Notes: generated by a model not told the origin, from the sequence alone. A stretch of DNA of 64,000 nucleotides from Trichosphaerium sp. ATCC 40318 (GCA_038496445.1 JALMLS010000404.1:124001-188000); one strand, 5' to 3'; numbered from the stretch's first letter, positions 24,877-36,763 are shown. A program made the numbers and translations.

Positions 24877-25314
24877 AAGCTACATTCTAATAAAACACAA
24901 TCAATATAACTGTGCACTTTCAGCTTTTACTTCTGCTTCAAAATAGTGTCACAAAACCACACCTTATTCATTGTGAATGGCTTTGTTGGAGTACGTTGCA
25001 ATCGTATGAAGATGTGTAGCGATTTAGACTTAAGTACAACGTTCACGGTTTTTGCTTCATCCAAAAAATGAAATACTGAAGTTCTACAATACTATTTCTC
25101 AAATTGTTCTATTTCACTTTTAGGTTCTGAAGAAGCATCTGCGAATACCTCAGGCTATCTTATCACAGAGTTTAAAAATGGTAGTAGCTAAGTGTTTATT
25201 AAGATTCTATTGTTTGCACAAGAGAAGGATAGAAAGTAGTGTTCATTGCTATGTAATAATTGTTCTTGAATTACTTGTTGGTTTTTTGCCAATAATTTAC
25301 CTCGTTCTTGTAGG
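24877..25314. other. Spacer at the inner end of lyase copy 1, with a relic start of the SPRY gene
   Basis: The inverted lyase repeat ends near 24890. On the minus strand at 24971-24925 there is a copy of the 5' end of the SPRY/F-box gene (CACAATGAATAAGGTGTGG) that reads MNKVWFCDTILKQK-stop; only the start region survives. A plus-strand exon-like piece at about 25122-25191 (GSEEASANTSGYLITEFKNG) could not be attached to a gene. Confidence 0.4.
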
Positions 25315-26963
25315 TTATACAACCCTGCGACGGCCCATTTTCCGTACTTTACTATTTGGTTGTTGAACATAAAAAGAAACACAATGTCCACATTCAATAT
25401 GGCTACATAGGTGTTTTAGTAAGAATAAAAAAAGGCACAAAGTTCTTTTGGTTTCACAAATTAGAAGAAATACTTACAATTGAGCTGTATCTTCTGTAAC
25501 TACATACACATGGGAGCTACACTTTTTACAAAAACGCTTATCGCCAGCGCTCATTGCACCTACGTGTCTTTTGTCATGTGGAACTTTTTGAAGATTCTCC
25601 CAGAGCATAGGACACTCGAAGTCCATTGCACAGTTCTCTAATTGAATCATAAGTACAAAAAAACAGACAAAAACGGACTTGATCACACTGCACCGCAATC
25701 ATGTTGTAGGTTCAATAATTCCAAGTACAACGATGATTGTAGTACCAATTAGTGACTTTATAAACATAAGCAGCACTCTAAGTGCAAAGACAGCTGAGAG
25801 TTCTCGATTTTTTTAGAATGGTGTTCATGGATTTGTACCTATTGTTGATGATGGGAAACGTGATCTCTTGGCATGCTTTAACTTTTCTTTTCTGAACAAC
25901 ACCGTAAGTATTACTTCATAATAAAGATGGTAGGACATAGAAGAAGAAATACAAAAACTGTGGTTGGTACCTTGCCAAGAACATTTTTTTCCATGACTTT
26001 ACTTTCAAGTTCTTGTTTTGTTTGTCAAAAGAACGAAAGTAGAGTGGTTTCCATATTGAATTATCACTACTTATTGACTTGAAAGATTTTGATACAAGTG
26101 CTAGATTACAAAGAAAGTATCCTTTTTCTGTTACAGTATGCTAAAAACCAGAAAAAAGTAAGATTTACAGAAACCAAAAAAATTAGAATTGTCGCACTTC
26201 AAAGATTTTTAATGTCAGCTCTTCTGCTAGTTTTCCGATGTGATTGATATCATCAGCAATAAGCTCAGGGCGCGTCTTTAGTGTATTGACATCGAATTTG
26301 AATGGTTTCGATCCAAAATTTGGCTTCATAGCATCAGGATGGGATCCAACTTAAACACATCAATACCATCACGTTTGTTTGATTTTATAGTGACTTACCG
26401 ACTCCGTATAGATCCATACCGCGTGGGATATCATAGAAAAAGATGCCAAGGTATTTTCCATTGCGTGTAGCAAACAAACAAGCCCTTCTGAAGGAGTCTA
26501 CAATGAAACCAAAACCGATAATGTCACCCTTATTGAACGATTCTGTTTTGTCACCAACTTCTCCATTATGCTTTGTGTTACCATCAGCGAAGTATCCATA
26601 CGAACTACATAGCAATGTAAGCACAGACGAGAGAAATAAGACCTAAAAAGCATCGTGGTCGCAGGCACGTGACTAAAAAAATTCGGCATCAGTATAACTT
26701 GCATACTTTTGATAGTCCCCTGGCAGCGTTACAGTATCATTTTTGGACGATGAAGAGAAGCCAATGGCCATACCGCACCTGTAGAAGACAAATAAGTTAA
26801 AGGTGGCCCGTATAAAGCAAAACAAACCTTTCGCCAACTATTTCCGCTTCAAAATATGGAACCTTGTCTCCATTTCTTTCGTAAGGCGTTTTAGAGAATA
26901 CCTTGGGTTTGTAGTAAGCATTAAAACGAATTACTGTGTCACACAAAACCGCACATTAATCAT
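25315..26963 (-). CDS. SPRY - F-box - zinc-ribbon protein, possible 5' frameshift
   Basis: Spliced minus-strand gene. SPRY exons: FNAYYKPKVFSKTPYERNG and VPYFEAEIVGE (26925-26830), CGMAIGFSSSSKNDTVTLPG, SYGYFADGNTKHNGEVGDK and ACLFATRNGKYLGIFFYD (to 26385). A linker with HPDAMKPNFGSKPFKFDVNT leads to an F-box split by an intron: KLAEELTLKIFE (26240-26205), then CNLALVSKSFKSISSDNSIW (26110-26050) and KSWKKMFLAR. A basic linker and a zinc-binding tail end it: DFECPMLWENL, DKRFCKKCSSHVYVV, then FHIECGHCVSFYVQQ to the TAA at 25315. The ATG at 26963 is out of frame with the SPRY exon by two bases because of an extra TG near 26948; the relic at 24971 lacks it. Predicted SCF adaptor using SPRY or the ribbon to bind targets. 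Confidence 0.65.
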
Positions 26964-27406
26964 TGTGAATTGCTTGTTTTAACACGTTGCCTTTTATGGG
27001 GAGTGTTAAGATATTTGGTTAAGTCTAGGTAAGCAGGTTTTCGGTTTTTGGAACGCGGTTCATGGTTTATAGCTTAGGGAACTGCTAATCTTGGTAGATG
27101 AACTGGTAATTGTGTAAGATCACAATTGTCACTGCTCCAAACTCATTGGATATCAGTCAACCTTGTTCTCAGCTGAAATGTAATATAACATTTTGGCGAG
27201 GAAAACACATGGCTTCAAGCGACTTATAGTTGTTGCGTACGAACCCACACCAAGGTCAAGACTAAAATTTGTAGTACCATGGCTTGGAGGAAGACTACAA
27301 TATTATGTCCGTGGCTCGAACACAAACATGAGCTAAGTATCTACAATTCTTTCATTGGAATGTAAATCTAAATATATTGTTACATTCTGTTACTGGCAAT
27401 GTAGCT
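26964..27406. other. Spacer between the SPRY/F-box gene and lyase copy 2
   Basis: No gene seen. The inverted lyase repeat ends near 27395. The spacer should contain the SPRY-gene promoter and the lyase 3' untranslated region. Confidence 0.4.
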
Positions 27407-30400
27407 TCAAGCTTTAATTGAGCATGTGATTGTCTAAAATTTAGTTGTAAGCAAATATAAACTGTATTGTTTGTAGGTAAGTGCGACTGTATTGTTTAAA
27501 TTGACGTACAATAGGCTCTCCAGCATGATCATCTGTTGGGAAATTGAATGAAACTTTTGTATTATCGCCACTAACAGTACATCCTGTTCCATACAGTTTC
27601 TGGTTGATTGTTACAACCAGTTTATTTCCTGATTCATCTCTAGATGGGTTTGATGCTGAGATGCTTACTGATAAGGTGTTAGATATTATTTTAAGGTAAG
27701 TTAACTCAAACAACGTAATACAAGCTGATGTACCTTTGTTTGTTGATTTTCTGACTTGAACAACAGAAGGTTGTGATGCTGTCACAGACCATTCTGTTCC
27801 GTTTACTGATCCAGAAGACCAAAATATAATACTCAGGATTGATAAGTCTATATGTGTTAATACATGAACAAGACACGGAGGGTATAATGACTTGCCTGTG
27901 TTTTCTACAGATGTTTGATATTCGTCATTTTTTATTATTTTGAATTGGTTTGTGTATTTCATCAAGTTTGTCTTGAAGTCTGAATACGACACACCAGGTA
28001 CCTTGTTTGTAAGGAAGATGCTTACATTAAATTGATATTGTGCATACAAGAGTGTATTGGTATGAACCATGTTGTACACCAACACCATGGTCAAGGTACA
28101 TGTTGAAAACATTTCTATGTTTTGATGTTAAGTGAGAAATACAATTTGGACAACTTTTTTACCTTGAGATTGGACTGTCTGATCCTGTTCCGATTTCAAA
28201 CCAAGTTCCATTCTGTACATCGTTATTCAGCTGTACAGATGTTGGTGATGGGAAAAGGTATCCGACATTGTTATGATGAACCCACCTAGTTTAAACTGTT
28301 TCAATACATTCAACAACAAAGCGAAAAGAACATTTCAGATAACGTACTTCAGGGAAGATAAAGAATGCTTTCCCTTTGACAAAGGTGTAGATGATGCAGA
28401 TGTATATACGTCGCCTTCAAGTAGGCACTAGGAAAGCGTGTAAAGTACAATGTTTCAGATAAGTCAACAACAAAAAGAAAGTGACAAAAGAGATAAAAAG
28501 GAATAAACATCCTCATAAGTGGTGTGTACCTGATTAATAGATGTTGTTACTTTTTGGTTTGTTGATATATTTATAGAGTTACCAAGTGCTACAACCAAAT
28601 CATCATAAAAGAACCAACTCTTTCTGTAACACGAAAGATTAACGAAAATAGTTTGAATTAGAAAGCGCACTTTGCAGAGATTGGACCTTTGAACGGACTT
28701 CTAAAATCGTATGCAGCAACACCATAAAGTCCATCTGATACACCACCAACGAAACTTGTTGTACCAAGCGTTTTAGTCTTATCACAAGAGAATGTACCAC
28801 CTTAGGATATTACGTAACACACCAAACCCACAGTGAAAACAATATTATTTTTACCTTCTGTTGATGTAATACCAGGTATCTTCTCCCAGTCCCAAGTCGG
28901 AAATATATTCACATATTCAGCGCCTTGAAACAAAAAAGTCAAACCAGTTTAGAGCAACACGTGTAATAATGTTAATCACGTGCGAAAACATTCTTCGGAA
29001 AAGCAAAATAAAACAACCAAAAGAATACCTGTTGTGTAAATGTAATTGGTTCCATCTGATAAATGAACTGATTTCTTTCCTTCAGTGTTGACACATTCAG
29101 CATTGTATGTCCTTTTAGAAAACACTGTATACAAGAAAATAAATGAGAAACAAAATAACATGCCGGATTCGTAGTTGTATGGCGAACAATTTTTTCGTAC
29201 TTTTAATTGATACAGTGTATGCGTGTCTATAATGTGTCATAAAATCAGCCATCCAAAAAAATCTATTTGCTTCTGGTTTCAGCGGTTTTCCAGTTTCTGT
29301 GAGACCATTATTAAAACCATTCCTCCCGGGCTTTCAGAAGTAACGTACTTAAACGAGATGCATACGCTTCATATTCGCCTTGACGTGATCCAGGTACATC
29401 ACCTAACATTGTTGCATTCCAAGCAACTTTCAATCCATTTACTCTTGTGATGGCACGTCCTAAAAACTCTTTAAAAAAACATAAATAGTTTGGTTACCTT
29501 TGGATGAAATATCCCATACATTACCGCGCATTAGCCACTAAATGTAGTGTGTTAGTGACTTAATTTATATGCGATAAAAACATAACGTACCTGTTGACCA
29601 TCAAGTACGTCTTTGGAAAGTATTGATAGCTTACTTTGAGGAATCTCAAAAGCAGTATTCTTTGTTGAGAAAATAACTTGAACTATATCAGCTGTATATT
29701 CAGCGCCATAACTACCAGAATACAACTATTCACTGTATCAGTTAAACAACAAAGTAACTACACGATCTCACTCTGGAACCATGTTGAAAGAATGAACCAT
29801 CTATTTTAATACCATCTTCTCCACCAGGTGTGAAAACAACAGTTGAGTAAATCCTGTTTAAAAAAACTTGTAAACAAAAAAGCCGGCCGTAAACAACTTA
29901 CTTATCAAACGCCTCTGACATGTATGATACGTCTCCGTTAACACAAGCACTGTACGTATGTATCAAGCCCATCCCTATGGTATTATCTCCAGTTTCACCT
30001 TTCCAATCAGCTCTTGCCATAATTTGAACCATTTTCGAAGTTTGGTTGTTGTTTAGTTCTGATCCAACTAAAACTGCAATCTCTCCCATCTGCAATGGAA
30101 CACCAATTTCATTCCACCACCTAATTTTGAATTAAATAAAATTCAACGTATCTGTACCATACCAGTTAGGATTTTTGAAGTCCTTCACAAGCCAGAAATT
30201 GAGTGCGAGATTCAGCTATTCGAGTGTTGGTAAACAAAAGGAACAAGCAATGGCTCACCGTTTCCCACAGCGTCTTGTCGTGATACAATGATCCACCATT
30301 TAGACTATAAACTTCTACCATTGCGGTAACACGATATACATGCTCTACAGTCTTCCACCCAGAGCGTTCTTGATCTTTGTAATCTACACCAAAGTTAGAA

Positions 30401-30707
30401 AACAAGCAAGAAGTTAGATTTAAATCAATAAACCGGTTTTAAAACACGTGCCAATATCAGGCCAAGTTCCATTCTTTTCAAGTGTGGCCATATACTGCTT
30501 TACACTCGCATCTTGAGACTTATGACTTGCTGACGCAAGGAATATACTCCTAGCCAATAAATAAGAACGTTTGAAGCGGTGGTAAACGGTTTGCCTGTAA
30601 TTGTCTTTTACTATTTCCAAATCGGTTGTAGACGCTATGCTGGAACTGCATACATAGTTCGAAGTGACTACGAGTATTAAATATACGACAAGCGCACGTG
30701 ATACCAT
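27407..30707 (-). CDS. Secreted polysaccharide lyase family 8, copy 2, apparently intact
   Basis: Cleaves acidic polysaccharide by beta-elimination; substrate (hyaluronan, chondroitin, xanthan or an algal polymer) cannot be told from sequence. ATG 30707 opens a signal peptide (MVSRALVVYLILVVTSNYVC). The helical catalytic domain carries FKNPNWW (30180) and NEIGVPLQMGEIAVLV (30100), GSFFQHGS (29785) with the catalytic His, YSGSYGA (29710) with the catalytic Tyr, and a GRAITR-type Arg motif (29450). Beta-sandwich exons follow (TFDCDKTKTLGTTSFVGGVS, GTWFEIGTGSDSPIS, LDHGVGVQHGSYQYTL). The last exon TITCSIKA ends at TGA 27407. About 15 introns, most shared with copy 1. Length of about 700 residues fits PL8. 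Confidence 0.85.
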
Positions 30708-30962
30708 AATCGTCTTTGAAAGTAACGGTCAAACGTGGTTGAACTTCAACCAAAAGCCGACTTTCAAAAAACCGATAGTTAAGTGATAACTTTTGAAACG
30801 AACATATTTTCATTCTCCTAGTAGCTTAGTTTATGTCAAGATTTTTATTAAAAGGCGTTCTTGTATTCCTACGACATAAGATCTACAAAGAAAAATCAGA
30901 AGTTTCACTTAACCGTTTAAACACCTTAACAAGCCATTTAATCAAATAATTGGTCTGCGGGA

Positions 30963-33472
30963 ATGGAACCCACGCATCCTTTTCATGTTGACGCTGTTTT
31001 AAGTGTATTGTTTGGACATGTAGAGTTGAAATGTTTACTTTCATGTCAAAGTGTCTGTAAGCGCTGGAAAAAGGTTGGCAGCTCAAATTGGTTGTGGAAA
31101 ACGTACGTAACTACCGTTTATAGAAAAACTAAGTTATTTTACTCTTATTTATCCTCTTATCGCCCAGACTAACACTTTATTAGTAAATGCAGCGGGTTTT
31201 GTTTCGAAACAATGGCTGAAAAGCAAAATTACCTTAAACCACCTCAAGGCTTTTCATACCAACAGTTATACAAGGCACATACACAAAGTACGTGATTAGA
31301 ACCATAAATAGAGTAAAACCTCAGCCAGTTGTCATTTCTACAACTCGCCCGAACGAACGGAAAAACAAGTTTATGTCGTTGTTTAGGTGGACGTTGTAGA
31401 CGCAATTATGTTGTTAAAAGTGAACCACACTTAAAGAAGATTTCTTTTGAAACACCCGAAGAAAGAGGACAACCAAGAATGGTGTAAGTTTCACTAACCA
31501 CGTGATAATCAATTAAAAAAACAAATTCTTCTTTTATTCTGAAAAAAAAAACTCACAAAGAATTCAGTAGGGGCTTGCGTGAAGAAGATAGATATACATC
31601 AATAAAGGTTGATGGCAAGAAATCAGTATATTTGGGATCTGGTTCGCAAACTGGAGCATTTTGGTGGTCACATGTGGCTACAGCAGATGTTTCTGTTGAA
31701 AGTATTTCAAGTGCTTTAAATGCCAATCACGGAGATTGTTTTAGTCTGGAAGATGACAACCTACTCAGTACCTTGAGTTCTATTTTCCCTGATGGATCGT
31801 AAGTTCATGATATACTCTTACAATTGATTGTACTTAAATACATTACTTTAGGTATGACGTTATGCAAATTTTTGTTAGACCTGAGCTAGTCGAAAACAAA
31901 TTAAAAACAATCGACAAAGAAGCAACTGATTTCGATGAAAAAGATTACTGGTCAAACGAATGGGCTAAATATTGGGTACGTGGTTTTGATATTCTCCTTT
32001 CAGAAACCCTTTTTTTGCGACAAACAGTTTGTCAACAAAACCTGAACGGTTTGTATTTGAGTCGAAAACGTTGTCAATGTCTGCTTGAGTGTTCACTTTA
32101 GAAATCGTCTAGATTCATATAAGGAACCAGGCTTTACCGCCTTTTAGCATATCTGTTAGCTAGACTTCTTTATATTGATAGTCAATACTGAGGGAAGCGT
32201 AGAGGATTCTGAAAGTGTAGACACCTTTACTTTTATTTTGTTTGGTTTTAATACATCTCAATGGGGTACAGTGTACTCACTTTTCTTTCTAGGACTGGTG
32301 TGAGTTCTCTACAGAAGCAAAGAAAGAAATCAACATTGGTTGTCCTTCTTACTATCGTTGCTTTTATCAGCAAGACGAAAAAGAGTTTAGGGTTAACACA
32401 ATCAATCCATTTCAAAAAATGTCATCTCTTGATGAATCACGTGTTAATTACTATGTTAATAAGCTTAAAAAAGGTGAAATACCTACAGCTATGTCCTTTG
32501 GTATGATTGATCGTCGTGGAACACCGTACCCAACAAAGAACTATTTGTTAAAGCAAAGCATACATACTGTTCTTTCAAATTTTCTGATTGATGGACATCA
32601 CAAGATAGCAGCTGCAGCTAGATGTAACCTACCTTGTTCATTGCTTGTTTTCTTACCCAAACAACCTCTTATATACTTTCACCAAGACCCACTCCGTAAT
32701 TATGACAGGGAAATATCATTCTTTACTGGCCAAGGATTTTCGAGAGGTACAACAGCAAAAAAAGCAAAAAACCCAAAAAAAAACTTCTTTTTTTCCTGCC
32801 CATAGAAAGACTTTGAGTTTTATTTCACTTATGAAACAATGGTTTCAAGGTGCAGTTGGGGGAACAAACAATTTGAACTGTTCAAGTAAAAATATTGTTG
32901 TTTACGCTTGCAATCACACTTTCCCTCTTTTTTCTTATTGTTTTTTGTAGTTAAATGTCGTTCAAGGCATGCTTTGCCGTACCCTTCAGATCCTCCATTT
33001 TTGATGATTCAGGACTTCTCTTCTTTATCATGGTATTTGACTCTTAAGAAAGAGGACATAGCTAATCTTTGGTGCTACATCTTTAAGGAGAACTATGATG
33101 GTGGAACCGAAACAAAGGTATGTTTCTTTTTTTTTTAAGTCTTTTTTTTAAATTCTTGTACCCACGTTCCTTGTGGCTACTGTTGGGGTTTTTTGCCATT
33201 AATATGGCTCTTTTTTAAAGCAAATATTGTTGATATACTTGTAACCATTGAGAAGAATGTTGACACGTTTAATTTAGTGGAATCCTGAGGAAGTTGTTAA
33301 GTCTGTTGTTTTTTCTAAAGATAAAAAACGATGTAAGGTAGAGTTTAGTAAATTACAATATCTTAAGGATGCTGTATCTGTTAGCGGATATTGTTATAAC
33401 TATGAAGGCAAGCTGGTAAAATTTTCAGGACACTACCTAGATGTTAAGCATTACATGAAAAAAAGTAAATAA
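30963..33472 (+). CDS. F-box protein with a DGHHK-containing C-terminal domain, copy 1
   Basis: The ATG at 30963 gives an F-box (FHVDAVLSVLFGHVELKCLL, SCQSVCKRWKKVGSSNWLWK). Exon 2 (FETMAEKQNYLKPPQGFSYQ, QLYKAHTQ) has the usual post-F-box end. Further exons encode EEDRYTSIKVDGKKSVYLGS and QTGAFWWSHVATADVS, then SFGMIDRRGTPYPTKNYLLK and FLIDGHHKIAAAARCNLPCS. The latter resembles bacterial (V/L)DGHHKlaAA motifs of ParB-like/small-molecule proteins. Final exons are HALPYPSDPPFLMIQDFSSL and KLVKFSGHYLDVKHYMKKSK-stop (33472). About eight introns. A partial inverted copy lies at 63243-64000. The F-box suggests ubiquitin-ligase use; the DGHHK domain's role is unknown to me. Confidence 0.75.
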
Positions 33473-33966
33473 AAAACAGCTAGCTGGTAAACAACATTCA
33501 GTTTGATTGATTTATCTATACATTAGTAGTACTACTGGAGGTAATTACATCATATTACCCGATCTAGCCATGATTCGGAATCCTAGTTGGATGTAGCATC
33601 TGTTGTTTGGGCGTTAACGACAATTAGCAATAGATAGTAATTTACCTGCGAAATAGTCAACTTCGCCTTTCTTGTTTAATTAGACATTCATCAGTGATAA
33701 GTTTATAGATGGAGTTCCAAGATGTTTGTTTCACTGACGGGATATTAGAGCGAATACACGTATTTGTAGCGTTGATACCTTCAATTTAATGCGGTATCTA
33801 GGCGTTGTTTTGACATTAAATGTTGATAATGTGTTCGGTGGACGTTGGAGTATTCGAGGTAAAAGTATTAGTAAATTATTAAAGGAATATTCATCTAAAA
33901 AGAGTATTTTGTTCCAAATTTGAATTGAATTTCCTAACTCGACAAGTACAGTGAATTGTAGGTTTG

Positions 33967-34104
33967 TGACACAAATAAAAAAGCCGCAAACTGTTTCATT
34001 TTAAGCAAATACAAAAGATGATGAGCAAGGTCCACCTTCTAAAAGGCTACAAAAAACAGTGTCGGTAATACCACCAACATCAACAACGACACAACTATAC
34101 TTAC
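33967..34104 (+). pseudogene. Truncated 5' relic of the F-box gene at 59120-59887
   Basis: Nearly identical to the 5' end of that gene (ATGATGAGCAAGG, then CTTCTAAAAGGCTACAAAAA and GTGTCGGTAATACC). It carries single-base losses and stops matching at about 34104, where the intact gene goes on to encode the F-box. It marks the end of the duplicated block. Confidence 0.7.
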
Positions 34105-34234
34105 AAGCCAGCTACTGTCTGTTTTTAGCCTTTTTTGTAGTATCAAGTAATGTGATTACATACTTTGACATGTGGCCTAATCAGCTTGTTTTATCACGTG
34201 ATATAGCAACACGCTTTAACTAACGATAGTACTG

Positions 34235-34400
34235 AGAATTACACCCGAAATTTGCCTCCCTTCACCATCAATGTTCTTCCTAATTGCCCATTGTAATGCC
34301 ACTTGTACTCCTCCATAATGTATGCTGTGTTCCTCAGTATTGTACAATGTGTATCACTATGAACCACTATGTTACCCATCCTTTTTTCATTCACACCATT
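34235..34400 (-). pseudogene. MORN_2 repeat relic
   Basis: Minus-strand translation around 34310-34240 reads IMEEYKWHYNGQLGRTLMVK, one clear MORN_2 unit. It ends at a stop with more degenerate, frame-broken sequence (KGWVT-stop) upstream. No start and no intact frame. Confidence 0.5.
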
Positions 34401-34410
34401 ATCGCTCATA

Positions 34411-36310
34411 ATGAATACAACACATCATATTACTGTACTATTGCCTCTTTTAGTATTAATTTGGTTTCAAGGTACCTAATAGCTTCTTATGACACTCTAA
34501 AATAACATTAGCGTTCGCTTTGGAGTTGAACCTATGGAGCGATTTGCGTACCCTAGGTTTGGAACAAGTACTGGAGAGTGCTAATGAAGAGGTTCGCGAT
34601 CCTGTCATCGCTACCGGTACCATATCAGGCAAGGGAGATGTTATCTGTATAGCTGTTCGGATTTTTGGTATTGTCGGCGGGTCGCTAAGAACGACTGGTT
34701 TCGCTCTTATGATGGGTACTATTGAAGGCAAGTCAAGTTTTCAATTATCACGTGCTGACTATTGACGTGTTCTTAGAAATTTCTGGAGGAACTGCAAGTG
34801 TCCATAGAGTCTCAGTACCAGTGGCTTACTTACAGATTGTATACGGAAATGATGAGTTTGCTGTGTTAACTCGAGATACTGTTGGCCCTGCAAATATTAC
34901 CTTGTACCTACGATTTTTTGGGTACAATGGAGGCGTACATACTATGTCAATGCTGTTGGTATCTAACATTTATCCGTAGTTAACAGTTTCAGAGCCTCTC
35001 GAACTACTTACCAGTAGCACTAGTTTCGAAGCAGACCATGGTTTCGCCTTCGCTAGACGTACGTTATAAACAAGCGTCATAATGAGATTATTAACCTACT
35101 GTTAGCTACAAATACATATATGATTGTTAGAAAAAAGTATCACCCTATCTTTGTGAACGAAGACAAGGAAGTTGACCTTAGTAATAGGCAATGTACATTA
35201 CAATAGCACTTATTACAGTACAAACTAACCTTTTTTTAGTCCTTCTAGTCGAGGGCATAAGGCCTATAAGACATACAACAGCAGTTGCCATGGACGAATG
35301 CTTCCTTTTTTTATTTTCTAAAGAAGATGAAATCAACACACGGTCTATCACTTCTCCCTACACTGAGGTAAATTTAAAACAAATGCACAAATACTTCAAA
35401 TGACATTTCTGATAGATGATGACACGTGTTGGCGAATATGGCACCACTTCACCTTTCCATAAGTCTGTAGCATATAATCCAGTATCCAAACGTGCAGCGG
35501 TGTTTTTATACACACATTTTAACTCCAATACCATTCTGAGAATTAAGCAGCTAGCCCTGGATTGTTCAGTTCCAGGGTTTATACCGAGAGAAACTGACTC
35601 CGATATTCTATCAAGCAACCATCCAATTGATTTCAATTCAAACAACGTGGTAATAGCTCCTTCTTCACATGACAGCTATGCCTTCATTGCCTCTGTCATA
35701 AGAACAGAAGGTGGTAGAAAGACAGTCCTCTATACCATAACAAGTAAAAACAAAATAACTGAAACTGTTTTACCAAATGAACCGTATGAACCTGTAACTC
35801 AGGCTGTAGTATCAGTACCAAGTGCTGGAACAAGGTGTGTTATTGGTGTTGTACGTACTAATGGAATAATAAACGCTTGTTTAACAAACATATAAGGTTG
35901 TGACACAAGGGCCAAAGACAGTTTCAATTTTTTTCGCAGATGAGAAATATTTATGTCCTCCTCCACCTACTCGTTCTCCACCAACAGAGGCTCCTACAGA
36001 AACCCCTACAACGCCATCTCCAACAAGTTCACCTTTTGTACCTCCATCACGTGATTCAGCCCAAACACCTACGCCATCAGCTTCCCCGATTGATTCAATC
36101 GCTCCAAGTGAAGAAGAACCCACAACATCAGCTACAATACAACCAAATGCGATTTCCCCACCGATTGACTCAAGTGCTCCAAGTCAAGAACCTACAACAA
36201 ACCCAGATTTAACTCCAACTATGTCTAGCACAGCTATGTTGGAAGGCGATATAAGTTTGATTCTCCTCTCAGGATGCTCGATACTATGCCTTTTACTGTA
36301 CACAGTGTAA
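34411..36310 (+). CDS. Secreted or membrane-anchored protein with Pro/Thr stalk, unknown ectodomain
   Basis: The ATG at 34411 gives a signal peptide (MNTTHHITVLLPLLVLIWFQ) split by an intron. The next exon reads AFALELNLWSDLRTLGLEQV and GKGDVICIAVRIFGIVGGSL. A GC-AG intron (34728-34776) leads to ISGGTASVHRVSVPVAYLQI. Further exons include KKYHPIFVNEDKEVDLSNRQ, AVAMDECFLFLFSKEDEINT, and a large exon (35416-35895) with ISPFHKSVAYNPVSKRAAV-like and NVVIAPSSHDSYAFIASVIR segments. The last exon is a PTEAPTETPTTPSPTSS stalk ending in a hydrophobic segment (ISLILLSGCSILCLLLYTV), either a transmembrane helix or a GPI signal. The beta-rich ectodomain resembles propeller blades but I cannot name it. 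The stalk resembles those of the VPS10 and mucin-like proteins. Confidence 0.65.
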
Positions 36311-36763
36311 TCTGCATGTTACAAATCAACAATAAACTGTTTGTTCTTATTGTACGCCTCCAATTTTCTTCAGCCTATTGACCAGATATTATCTAGTGCT
36401 TTTTTTTTTTTTTAGTTTTATTACCTATGTTCTATATACAACGTTAATCCTCAGAACAGCAATACACTATTATCAAAAAAGCAAAAGCACTTTGATTTGA
36501 CTACGCAACATCTTTAAAAACAATTCAAATACAAGTGACCTAGTAATGTTGTTATTCTGCAATTACACAAGGAGCAAATAAAATGACGGTACAAGCCAAT
36601 GCTTTGTTACACTTAGGATTAATATAATGCCAAACGTTTATTTGAAATTGTTTGTATTGCCTACAACACGTGTCTATTTTGAAACACAGAATCTCACCTG
36701 ATTTTTTTATGCTTATTGGTATTGAAATAGTGCTGTTCATGCTTGTAATTTACCATCTGCCCA
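36311..36763. other. 3' spacer shared with the right-hand MORN copy
   Basis: About 36640-36740 matches the reverse complement of 56880-57000, including acacgtgttgtaggcaa, so the duplication extends beyond the gene. No ORF supported. Confidence 0.5.

Larger units (their letters stand above)
33473..34410. other. Gene-free inverted copy of the MULE insertion-site flanks
   Basis: Bases 33473-33770 match the reverse complement of about 62945-63243, and 33775-34104 match that of about 59800-60137. The MULE transposon that separates these blocks on the right is absent here, so this is an unoccupied paralogous site. The remainder holds two relics (33967-34104 and 34235-34400). Confidence 0.7.

Noticed and set aside
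33480..34110. A coding gene between the DGHHK gene and the stalked membrane gene
   Set aside because: The stretch is explained as an inverted copy of the MULE flanks plus a truncated F-box relic.
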